DNA of 6,471 nt from an uncultured Lachnospiraceae bacterium (GCA_910585635.1 CAJUFE010000098.1:1-6471); one strand, 5' to 3'. Positions 1 through 5,290 are shown, counted from the stretch's first letter. Notes: generated by a model from the sequence alone, not told the origin. Program-made: numbers and translations.

Positions 1-398
1 CTCAAGGCCCAGTGGGAGCCACAGGAGAGGTAGGTCCGACTGGCCCTCAAGGCCCAGCAGGGGCCACGGGAGCACAAGGCCCGACTGGCCCTCAAGGTCC
101 AGCAGGAGCTACGGGAGCGCAAGGCCCGACCGGCCCTCAGGGTCCAACAGGAGCCACGGGAGTGCAAGGTCCGACCGGCCCTGAAGGCCCGTCAGGAGCC
201 GTGGGAGCACAAGGCCCGACTGGCCCTCAAGGTCCAGCAGGAGCTACAGGAGTGCAAGGTCCGACCGGCCCTCAAGGCCCAGTGGGAGCCACAGGAGAGG
301 TAGGTCCGACTGGCCCTCAAGGCCCGGCAGGGGCCACGGGAGCGCAAGGCCCGACTGGTCCGACCGGCCCTCAAGGTCCGGAAGGGGTTGCCGGCGCT
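1..398 (+). repeat. 45-bp collagen coding tandem array with 270-bp higher-order period
   Basis: The coding repeat has a 45-bp basic unit (15 residues, five Gly-X-Y triplets). Nt 1-89 match nt 271-359 with only two or three differences (for example at 56 and 74), a spacing of 270 bp or six units, so the array also has a longer period. A 9-bp (three-residue) insertion near nt 360-368 breaks the register before the last triplets. All units keep the reading frame. Such arrays change length by slippage or recombination. Confidence 0.
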
Positions 399-560
399 AC
401 TCCAACGTTGCGTATAGGGACTGTCACTACCGGCCCCACAGCGGCTGCTACGATCACCGGAACTGCGCCTGATCTCATCCTCAATCTGATCATACCTCAG
501 GTGGATCCCTCTACTACCAGACACGAGCATGATACGGACATTGAAATAGACGATGCGTAA
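1..560 (+). CDS. Collagen-like (Gly-X-Y) repeat protein, 3' end only
   Basis: This is the C-terminal part of a gene whose start lies left of the window; the first full codon is at nt 3 and the stop TAA is at 558-560, giving about 185 visible residues. Nt 3-398 encode uninterrupted Gly-X-Y triplets in a 15-residue unit close to GPTGPQGPAGATGAQ (45 bp). They are followed by a C-terminal domain of about 53 residues (nt 399-557) with the pattern GTVTTGPTAAATITG...LNLIIP and an acidic His/Asp-rich tail ending HEHDTDIEIDD. Bacterial collagen-like proteins form triple helices and are usually surface or spore-coat filaments; a short hydrophobic C-terminal domain often helps trimer formation. The many Thr residues in the Y position could be glycosylated, as in BclA-type exosporium proteins (family knowledge, not visible here). 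The N-terminal targeting region is outside the window, so location is unknown. No clear terminator follows the stop. Collagen-like nature is certain; exact role is not. Confidence 0.
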   Translation, partial: QGPVGATGEVGPTGPQGPAGATGAQGPTGPQGPAGATGAQGPTGPQGPTGATGVQGPTGPEGPSGAVGAQGPTGPQGPAGATGVQGPTGPQGPVGATGEVGPTGPQGPAGATGAQGPTGPTGPQGPEGVAGATPTLRIGTVTTGPTAAATITGTAPDLILNLIIPQVDPSTTRHEHDTDIEIDDA

Positions 561-614
561 TGCTTGGGAAAGTCTATGGAAGCGGGTATTTAAGCTCAAA
601 AACATGCTTTATCC

Positions 615-643
615 TTGACATATCTATGATATTTCTGTATAAA
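615..643 (+). promoter_or_regulatory. Sigma-A type promoter for the lipoprotein/HEAT unit
   Basis: A perfect -35 box TTGACA (615-620) is followed after 17 bp by TATAAA (638-643), with TG directly before the -10 at 636-637. Transcription would start near nt 650. The first gene downstream starts at 875, so the transcript would carry a leader of about 220 nt. This is the strongest promoter visible in the window. Confidence 0.
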
Positions 644-701
644 GTTAAATAGTGACAAGTATAGCTTATCCTACAGAGTGTCCATCTCTGTAAAAAGCGG
701 C

Positions 702-755
702 GAGTCCGACTGTGAGTGGGATCCATAAGAACGGAGAGTCCTGCCGTAAGTGGAA
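702..755 (+). repeat. Imperfect direct repeat in the leader
   Basis: Two 20-nt units at 702-721 and 736-755 share the pattern GAGTCC...GT.AGTGG.A with 15 of 20 positions identical and a 34-bp start-to-start spacing. The second copy overlaps the ACGG/CCGT stem. The repeat could reflect two copies of a structural or protein-binding element. Confidence 0.
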
Positions 756-761
756 ACGATC

Positions 762-787
762 TGAGGCTGCATGTTGATGCAGCCTCA
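762..787 (+). other. Perfect 11-bp hairpin in the leader
   Basis: TGAGGCTGCAT and ATGCAGCCTCA pair perfectly around a GTTG tetraloop. It is followed by ATTAAGATATAAGG rather than a T run, so it is not a standard intrinsic terminator. It is the most stable-looking element in the leader. Confidence 0.
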
Positions 788-874
788 TTAAGATATAAGG
801 AGCACGATAAGGCCTCTTGTTGTGCGAGACCTAGCTGTAGTTTGGCATAAAACTGCCTTACATAGGAGGATGGG

Positions 875-1405
875 ATGATGAGAAAAAGATGGATGGCCCT
901 TTTCATGGCTTTGACGATAGGCCTGTCTGGCTGCGGCAGGACGGATGATCCCTCTTCGGAGGCCGCGGAACCTGAAGGATATGAAGCCGTTCCGGAAGAG
1001 GAGACGCCGGATCCCACGCGTGAGGATCTTAAAAAACTACAGGAGTCTCCTTCGGTATATTCTGCGGTCATCAATAGCGATGCTGAGGGAAAAGAGTATC
1101 GGATCGATCTGGAAGAGGCCACCGTTTTGGTCTGGAACTTGCGTTCCAATGAGGAGATAGAGTATACCCTGGACAGCGGACAGGTCGAAGGCTTAAGGCA
1201 GCTGCTTTCGGGATACGCCCTTACCGTTTATGACGGCAACCCGTACTGGCCTACAGGGGAGTACTGTACCATGATCGTGCTCTTTGATATTACGATCCAT
1301 TATAATGGGGAGCACTACGGTTGCTACCGGGAGACAGGCGCGTTAGGTTATCCTGAGGGCTGGGAAGATTTTATGGAAAAGTTAAAGGCGTTCATTGAGG
1401 GATGA
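875..1405 (+). CDS. Small acidic lipoprotein of unknown function
   Basis: This 176-residue protein has a type II signal peptide: basic start MMRKR, a hydrophobic run WMALFMALTIG, then the lipobox LSGC with the lipidated Cys at residue 20. It should therefore be anchored to the outer face of the cytoplasmic membrane. Residues 21-50 are an acidic, Pro/Glu/Asp-rich linker typical of surface lipoproteins. Residues 60-176 look like one small alpha/beta domain with alternating beta segments (for example YRIDLEEATVLVW and CTMIVLFDITIHY), two cysteines (131 and 150) and a final amphipathic helix. I do not recognise the family. The site AGGAGG (864-869) serves ATG 875 or ATG 878, at spacings of 5 and 8 nt; either may be used. 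The next gene follows almost without a gap, so the two are probably co-transcribed from the promoter at 615-643. Confidence 0.
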   Translation: MMRKRWMALFMALTIGLSGCGRTDDPSSEAAEPEGYEAVPEEETPDPTREDLKKLQESPSVYSAVINSDAEGKEYRIDLEEATVLVWNLRSNEEIEYTLDSGQVEGLRQLLSGYALTVYDGNPYWPTGEYCTMIVLFDITIHYNGEHYGCYRETGALGYPEGWEDFMEKLKAFIEG

Positions 1406-1429
1406 TCGTTCTATGATCATCACGATCAT
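1402..1429 (+). promoter_or_regulatory. Intercistronic hairpin with a start codon in its loop
   Basis: ATGATCGT (1402-1409) and ACGATCAT (1422-1429) form a perfect 8-bp stem around a 12-nt loop. The stem's 5' arm contains the lipoprotein stop codon TGA (1403-1405), and the loop contains ATG 1413, the likely start of the next gene. A GAGGGA-like ribosome site (1397-1402) lies at its left edge. A ribosome finishing the first gene would open the stem, which is suggestive of translational coupling; this is inference. Confidence 0.
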
Positions 1430-3089
1430 GATGCCTATATGGAGTTTTGATGCTGTGCGAGGATACGGATCGATGTTTTTTGTGCGAGATAAAAAGAAAG
1501 CGGTATGCTCCCCGCCCCCGGAGCAGAAGACCAGCATAGATCAGGCGATCGACCGGCTTAAGGACGGGGATCTAAGTGTGCTCCGGATCGTATACACGGT
1601 CTTGGCCACGGAGGACCGGACAGCGATCCGGCAGGCGGGGGAGGCGGTCTGTGAGCAGTTGTCCCGCCTGACCAGAACGGGGCTGCTGAAGCTCTGCGAG
1701 CGTTTTCGGGACTCCACTTCACTGGAGTGGTTTGTGGACTGGAGCCGGGTCTCGCTGGAGCGTCTGGAAAAGGCACTGTCTAAAGGGGCCTATAGACATG
1801 TATTGATCCTGGGCGCCTTCCATCCAAATGGGTATTATCGGGAAAGGTGTGTGCGTGCCATGGCCGGGCTTCCGGGGATGCTCTACTGGCTCCTGCCCAG
1901 AGTGAACGATTGGGTGCCCCAGGTCCGGCTCGAGGCGGAAAATGTACTGGGCCCCTATCTGCTCTCCTGTGATGGGGCGGAGCTGATCGATGCCCTTCCG
2001 GCCTTTGACCGCCTGCGGGATGGACGTCGCCGGACCAGCGGACAGATGGAGAGGCTGGAAGAGCAGGTAAGAGAAAGGCTTTCCCAGGCGTTGGCAGAGA
2101 TGGGAGTCGGGGGAGTGGCTGGCAGGCCTCCGGCTGTGCGGGCTTCCCTGTATCGGATGGCTGCTGGGGCTGGACTCTGGACTATGGAGCAGATGGAGGC
2201 CTGTCTGGAGCGGGAAAAGCAGTCTTGCCTGAAACGGATCCTGCTCAGGCAGATCTTCGCACACCCAGACTGTACGGTGGAGTGGGCCGAACATTATCTG
2301 AAAGATCCGTCCTCTGTAGTCCGCAGGATGGCGGTGGAGTCCCGGTATGGACGGCTGAAAGACAGCTGGCCGGGGCTGGAGGAGATGCTCGCGGACAGCA
2401 GTAAAGGGGTCAGGGGCTATGCGGCCTATATCCTTAAGCGGCACGGGAGTCTGGATATCCGCGGCTATTATCTGGACCATCTGACCGAGGACGGCCGCGG
2501 GTACGCGATCTTAGGGCTGTCCGAGTACAGCAGGCAGGGCAATGTGCAGAGCTTCCTGGGCTGTCTGGAGGCCCAGGAAAGCCAAGAACACCAGAAAAGG
2601 CAGGAAGGTCAGGAAAGGCAAGAGGTACAGACCCGCCGGATCCTCCGGGCAGTCCTTTTAGCCTTGGGAACGCAGGAGGACTTTTCGGATGTAGAGTTTT
2701 TGTGGCGGTATCTCGCCGATGAGCGGGTGGATATCGCCAAGGCAGCTTATCTGTCCATCCGGAAGCTGGATATCCCTCTGGGGGCGGAAAGGGTCTACCA
2801 AGCCTATATGGAGGCGGAGCTGGCCCACCAGAAACGTTATCTGTTATCTCTGCTGCTCAAGGAAAACTCCTGGGAGCGGCTCCCCTGCCTGCTTGGCCTG
2901 TACCATGTGGATATGCCGGAGCGGGAGAGGGAGCAGGTGCTGTCCGGTATCTGCTGCCGGTCCATGTATGGGAAAGTGACCAAGCCTTTGCAGCAGGCGA
3001 TCGTATCAGCCCTGGAACAGAAAAGGGAGGAGCTGCCGGCGGGGATAGAAAAAGGGATCCTGTATGATATGCGGTTCCTGGTGAGATGA
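1413..3089 (+). CDS. HEAT-repeat-like alpha-helical protein
   Basis: The protein has about 558 residues, is GC-rich in coding, and lacks a clear signal peptide. Several paired-helix segments match the HEAT pattern, with a turn Asp/Pro followed by V-R-x-x-A: roughly residues 161-179 (NDWVPQVRLEAENVL), 296-313 (LKDPSSVVRRMAVES), 326-345 (LADSSKGVRGYAAYIL) and 434-452 (LADERVDIAKAAYLSI). HEAT solenoids are protein-binding scaffolds; no catalytic motif is visible. Residues 386-409 are a Gln/Glu/Arg insert made of QEX triplets. I chose ATG 1413 because it follows a GAGGGA site and lies in the junction hairpin loop. An in-frame TTG at 1395 would overlap the lipoprotein gene by 11 bp, and ATG 1473 is also possible because the first 20 or so residues do not look like HEAT. 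The gene lies 7 bp after the lipoprotein stop and is probably in the same operon. Partner and role are unknown. Confidence 0.
   Translation: MIITIMMPIWSFDAVRGYGSMFFVRDKKKAVCSPPPEQKTSIDQAIDRLKDGDLSVLRIVYTVLATEDRTAIRQAGEAVCEQLSRLTRTGLLKLCERFRDSTSLEWFVDWSRVSLERLEKALSKGAYRHVLILGAFHPNGYYRERCVRAMAGLPGMLYWLLPRVNDWVPQVRLEAENVLGPYLLSCDGAELIDALPAFDRLRDGRRRTSGQMERLEEQVRERLSQALAEMGVGGVAGRPPAVRASLYRMAAGAGLWTMEQMEACLEREKQSCLKRILLRQIFAHPDCTVEWAEHYLKDPSSVVRRMAVESRYGRLKDSWPGLEEMLADSSKGVRGYAAYILKRHGSLDIRGYYLDHLTEDGRGYAILGLSEYSRQGNVQSFLGCLEAQESQEHQKRQEGQERQEVQTRRILRAVLLALGTQEDFSDVEFLWRYLADERVDIAKAAYLSIRKLDIPLGAERVYQAYMEAELAHQKRYLLSLLLKENSWERLPCLLGLYHVDMPEREREQVLSGICCRSMYGKVTKPLQQAIVSALEQKREELPAGIEKGILYDMRFLVR
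2574..2627 (+). repeat. In-frame 9-bp minisatellite (QEX codons)
   Basis: Six consecutive 9-bp units encode QES QEH QKR QEG QER QEV. They sit between two helical repeats of the HEAT-like protein, probably in a surface loop or an extended helix. The unit is three codons long, so copy changes would not shift the frame. Confidence 0.
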
Positions 3090-3168
3090 CCTTCTGATGA
3101 GTCTGCGGCGATCTGGGCGATCGTACAGAACAGGTAAGGTCAAGGGATAGAGATAAAAACGATATATA

Positions 3169-3180
3169 AGGGATATCCCT
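3169..3180. promoter_or_regulatory. 12-bp perfect palindrome before the three-gene cassette
   Basis: AGGGATATCCCT is an exact palindrome that ends 7 bp before the ribosome site of the cassette's first gene and 18 bp before its ATG. An AT-rich TATATA (3163-3168) just upstream could be a -10 box, but no good -35 is seen. The position would suit an operator or a short mRNA hairpin; a chance palindrome is also possible. Confidence 0.
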
Positions 3181-3198
3181 ATAGAAAGAAGGGATCAA

Positions 3199-3918
3199 AT
3201 GCCATCTAAGATATTTTTATGGATCGAAGATAGAGAAGGAAAAGCAAGCTATCTGTTTTGGCGTTGCCTCTTGGAGCATCTGTATCCAGATATCATACTA
3301 GAAAGCAAGAAAAACAGTAGTGGACTTTTAAGAGCGGTAAAGGATCTAGAGGATGCGGAGAACAGATATGTGATCGTACTGGACAATTCCTTTGATAATG
3401 CGCAGGCAGTGATGGAGCAAAGAGCGCTGAAACAATATGCAGATAAAAAAGAGAATGTCGTCTTGATGGACATCATTTGTTTCGAGTATATCCTATTGGG
3501 GTTCAAAGATCTGATCATCTGGATATATGCTCCAGATGATGGATTTCTGAAAAAAAGAGCGGATGCCATAGCCGCAAGAGAAAAGCTGATCCGGTCGATC
3601 GAGAAGGGAAGTATGGATCATAAGGATATAAAGGAGATCGTGGCATACGATGCGCATATCAACGAGCATAATATAGAACAGCTATCCGCAAAGCTTTTAT
3701 TTGACCTGACCAGGAATACAGGGTTTGAGGTTGCGAAAGGAAAGATCGGAGATTGTTGGATCAGGTCTTGCTGTGCATGGAAGGAGCGTATGGATGATGA
3801 TATCTGTGGGTTGGACTATAGTGGAAGGTTATGTGTATATGATAAAATGAAAGCTATATATGAAGGAACTTGTCTAAAAGGGCAATTCCATGCAGTAGGA
3901 TTGGGGGCGATCATATGA
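3199..3918 (+). CDS. TOPRIM-like protein, first gene of a three-gene cassette
   Basis: This is a 239-residue soluble protein starting at ATG 3199 after GAAGGGA (3188-3194). The N-terminal half reads like a TOPRIM/OLD-type fold. A beta strand ends in an acidic residue (IFLWIEDREGK, E10) and is followed by a long helix. A second strand ends in an acidic cluster (YVIVLDNSFDN, D62 and D66). A third motif, MDIICFEYILL (E96), resembles the ENYLL-type motif of DUF4435/OLD TOPRIM domains. TOPRIM domains bind Mg2+ and cut or join nucleic acids; here the canonical DxD spacing is not exact, so activity is uncertain. The C-terminal third has six cysteines (186, 191, 192, 203, 212, 225) that might bind metal. 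The stop overlaps the next gene's ATG as ATGA, so the two are translationally coupled. The coding is AT-rich compared with the HEAT gene upstream. Family placement is my inference from motif order and should be held loosely. Confidence 0.
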   Translation: MPSKIFLWIEDREGKASYLFWRCLLEHLYPDIILESKKNSSGLLRAVKDLEDAENRYVIVLDNSFDNAQAVMEQRALKQYADKKENVVLMDIICFEYILLGFKDLIIWIYAPDDGFLKKRADAIAAREKLIRSIEKGSMDHKDIKEIVAYDAHINEHNIEQLSAKLLFDLTRNTGFEVAKGKIGDCWIRSCCAWKERMDDDICGLDYSGRLCVYDKMKAIYEGTCLKGQFHAVGLGAII

Positions 3919-4358
3919 TCACGATCTTTAAAGACAAAAAAGACATACCTGGGGATATGGGATATGTGGAATTGAACGACCTGTTTTTTGATCAAAACAC
4001 GGCATCTCTGCTCGATGGACAAGCTGACAGGATCATTGAGAGCATCGATGAGGCAAAGCGTATCGGCAGATATAAGATCAGTTCCAGGTTTGATGATGTT
4101 GCATTAGATATAGACAGACTTTCAACAGGATGTAAGACGGTATTGAATGTACTGTATCATCCAGAGAAGGTGTTTTGCCTGAAAGAATGTGGGGATAATG
4201 CACTGGAGATCTTATACCGTTTTGAAACTGGCTATGTATACAGCGAATATGCATTGATCCCTTTTGATATGGGGCCTGTCATTGTCCAGACCAGGTCAGG
4301 AAAAAAAGTGATCGATGATCATGAAGAGTTAAAGGAGTGGTGGGGCATTGAGAAGTGA
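3915..4358 (+). CDS. DUF4869-like protein, second gene of the cassette
   Basis: This is a 147-residue protein without signal or membrane segments. The segment around residues 69-100, with LSTGCKTVLNVLYHPEKVF followed by CGDNALEIL, resembles the DUF4869 core as I remember it (LSGGVKTLI...P..IF..S.CG.N...WIL), as do the short beta start MITIFK and the Glu/Trp-rich end. DUF4869 has no known function. ATG 3915 overlaps the preceding TGA (ATGA), and a GGGGG stretch at 3903-3907 is the likely ribosome site. An in-frame TTG further upstream would lie deep within the preceding gene and is unlikely. The 3' end overlaps the next gene by 11 bp. Both overlaps, and a similar AT-rich base composition, say the three proteins work together. 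Family assignment is moderate; role unknown. Confidence 0.
   Translation: MITIFKDKKDIPGDMGYVELNDLFFDQNTASLLDGQADRIIESIDEAKRIGRYKISSRFDDVALDIDRLSTGCKTVLNVLYHPEKVFCLKECGDNALEILYRFETGYVYSEYALIPFDMGPVIVQTRSGKKVIDDHEELKEWWGIEK
4332..4350 (+). promoter_or_regulatory. Ribosome site deciding a TTG start
   Basis: AAGGAG (4332-4337) stands 10 nt before TTG 4348. The next in-frame ATG (4369) has no ribosome site in front of it, so the TTG is the better start for the P-loop gene. Confidence 0.
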
Positions 4359-4776
4359 TCCTCTGGTTATGGACCATTTTTACACAGTCCATACCTCATT
4401 TATCGTAGATCTTAGATTTACCAGTAATATAACCATCTTGACGGGCGATTCCGGTACAGGAAAAACAGCTGTATTTTCATTTATCCGAGAATGTATGGCG
4501 GTCGATCCGAAGATCCTCTGTTTAAATTATCTGGATCGTCAGAAGGATATCCGAGAGCTGATAAGCAAGGTTGACGGCAAGCTGATCGTTATTGATAATG
4601 CAGATATTTTGTTAGATGATGATACGAGAAAATATATCTCACTGGACGATAAAAATCAGTATCTGATCATTGGGAGAAATCCGAAAAACCTTTTTGCGAC
4701 TAAGGAAGATCTATTCGGATTAGTCAGTGAAAAGATCGGTGAGCAGACTAGGTTTATGCTCGAGGCGTATTTATAA
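4348..4776 (+). CDS. Minimal P-loop NTPase, third gene of the cassette
   Basis: This 142-residue protein has a complete Walker A motif GDSGTGKT (residues 33-40) and a Walker B strand LIVIDNAD (79-86, D83 and D86). A following strand, YLIIGRNPKN (105-114), is placed where a sensor-1 polar residue would be. The order strand, P-loop, helix, Walker B, sensor strand fits an ATP-binding AAA/ASCE core, but the protein ends soon after, with no lid domain, no obvious arginine finger and no SMC-like coiled coil. It is therefore short for an independent AAA ATPase and may act only with its neighbours. The TTG start overlaps the DUF4869-like gene by 11 bp. No continuation is seen in other frames after the stop, so truncation is not evident. 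ATP or GTP binding is well supported; the work it powers is unknown. It could be the motor or switch of a split TOPRIM/ATPase pair. Confidence 0.
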   Translation: MRSDPLVMDHFYTVHTSFIVDLRFTSNITILTGDSGTGKTAVFSFIRECMAVDPKILCLNYLDRQKDIRELISKVDGKLIVIDNADILLDDDTRKYISLDDKNQYLIIGRNPKNLFATKEDLFGLVSEKIGEQTRFMLEAYL

Positions 4777-4860
4777 GGTAGTGGTGCGTTTGTTTCCATG
4801 CGCATGAAAGTTTGGTGAGATGACAAAAAATGATCTGATAAAGGAGGACAGACAGTCGAT

Positions 4861-5145
4861 ATGGTAAAGGTAGCGGTATTACAGGTCAAGCTTTACGCGC
4901 CCTGGGTGCATTCGCTGAAGGAGAAACGGATGGTGGCCAAGAGTCTCCTGGCCAAGCTGCGGAATAAGTTCCAGGTATCTGCTGCCGAGGTGGAGGAGCA
5001 GGATGTCCATCAAACGCTGGTGATCGGGGTGGCCGCCATCGTCCCCCACAGCGCCCAGGCCGACAGCCTTATGGACGCGATGGTCCAGTTCATCGAAGAG
5101 AACACAGAGGCCCAGATCGTGGACGAGGAGCGGGAGATCCGGTAG
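4861..5145 (+). CDS. ylxP: YlxP family (DUF503) protein
   Basis: The 94-residue product matches DUF503 along its full length: the start MVKVAVLQVKLYAPWVHSLKEKRMVAKSLL carries the family hallmark HSLKEKR, and RNKFQVSAAEVEEQD and a closing FIEENTEAQIVDEEREI follow. In Bacillus the gene lies between infB and rbfA, and family members are small proteins linked to translation or ribosome maturation with no settled biochemical role. Here neither infB nor rbfA is next to it, so it is outside the usual operon. AAGGAGG (4841-4847) is 13 nt upstream of ATG 4861, a rather long spacing, but no closer start exists. GC content rises again here compared with the cassette before it, suggesting that ylxP belongs to the host background. 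The family call is secure; the symbol is by family name. Confidence 0.
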   Translation: MVKVAVLQVKLYAPWVHSLKEKRMVAKSLLAKLRNKFQVSAAEVEEQDVHQTLVIGVAAIVPHSAQADSLMDAMVQFIEENTEAQIVDEEREIR

Positions 5146-5232
5146 CGGACCATCACAGCACAGGACTGTCCGCGGTAGCGGGCCATCACAGCACAGGACT
5201 GTCCGCAATAGCGGACCATTGCAGCGCAGGCC
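5143..5232 (+). repeat. 33-bp tandem repeat, about 2.7 copies, starting at the ylxP stop codon
   Basis: Units begin at 5143, 5176 and 5209, each with TAGCGG. The first two match at 30 of 33 positions; the third keeps about 21 bp with three changes, then diverges. Units 1 and 2 can each fold with a 6-bp outer stem: GCGGAC (5145-5150) with GTCCGC (5168-5173), and GCGGGC (5178-5183) with GTCCGC (5201-5206). The one base change in the stem leaves a G-U pair. No T tract follows, so these are not standard terminators. The period is a multiple of three, so every copy repeats the TAG in the ylxP frame. Confidence 0.
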
Positions 5233-5290
5233 CATTCTCGGTATTGGCTGTTGCCACACAGACCCGTTCCCTGGCGGCAGACGCTGTCCT

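Larger units (their letters stand above)
650..874 (+). ncRNA. Long structured 5' leader, class unknown
   Basis: The stretch between the promoter and the lipoprotein gene has no convincing ORF but several self-complementary parts. A 7-bp stem with a 7-nt loop lies at 672-692 (TACAGAG/CTCTGTA). A short ACGG/CCGT stem lies at 731-747. A perfect 11-bp stem with a GTTG loop lies at 762-787. Last comes TAAGGC/GCCTTA (808-813 with 855-860) enclosing AGTTT/AAACT (839-843 with 850-854), and it closes just before the AGGAGG ribosome site. A 20-nt motif also occurs twice (702-721 and 736-755). A cis-acting regulatory RNA is plausible, since the last stem ends a few bases from the ribosome site. I do not recognise a known riboswitch consensus, and conservation cannot be tested here. 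Confidence 0.

Noticed and set aside
192..605. A minus-strand open frame with repeated Arg/Ser/Leu motifs
   Set aside because: The repetition is the mirror of the collagen array; no start context or family pattern.
700..760. Cobalamin riboswitch-like words (CCGACTGTGAG, AGTCCTG)
   Set aside because: Only loose similarity to the B12-box region; the remaining conserved parts of the cobalamin aptamer are not found.
762..787. Terminator or attenuator reading of the perfect hairpin
   Set aside because: No T tract follows on either strand, so intrinsic termination is not supported.
822..878. An 18-codon GTG-started frame ending at the lipoprotein start
   Set aside because: The nearest AAGGAG is 19 nt upstream of the GTG, too far for normal initiation, and the peptide has no recognisable regulatory feature.
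574..1149. A 191-codon open frame on the minus strand across the leader and lipoprotein gene
   Set aside because: It runs over the promoter and leader and has a random composition; the plus strand has a clear signal peptide, lipobox and ribosome site.
1719..2480. A 253-codon open frame on the minus strand inside the HEAT-like gene
   Set aside because: It is the reverse shadow of a GC-rich gene; its translation is rich in Pro, His and Ser without any domain pattern, while the plus strand frame shows HEAT motifs.
4820..4867. A 15-codon frame (start MTKNDLIK) overlapping the ylxP start, possible leader peptide
   Set aside because: The GGTGAG before its ATG is too close to act as a ribosome site, and the AAGGAGG inside it is explained by ylxP.
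5143..5232. CRISPR-like array
   Set aside because: The units are adjacent with no unique spacers and no cas genes are near.
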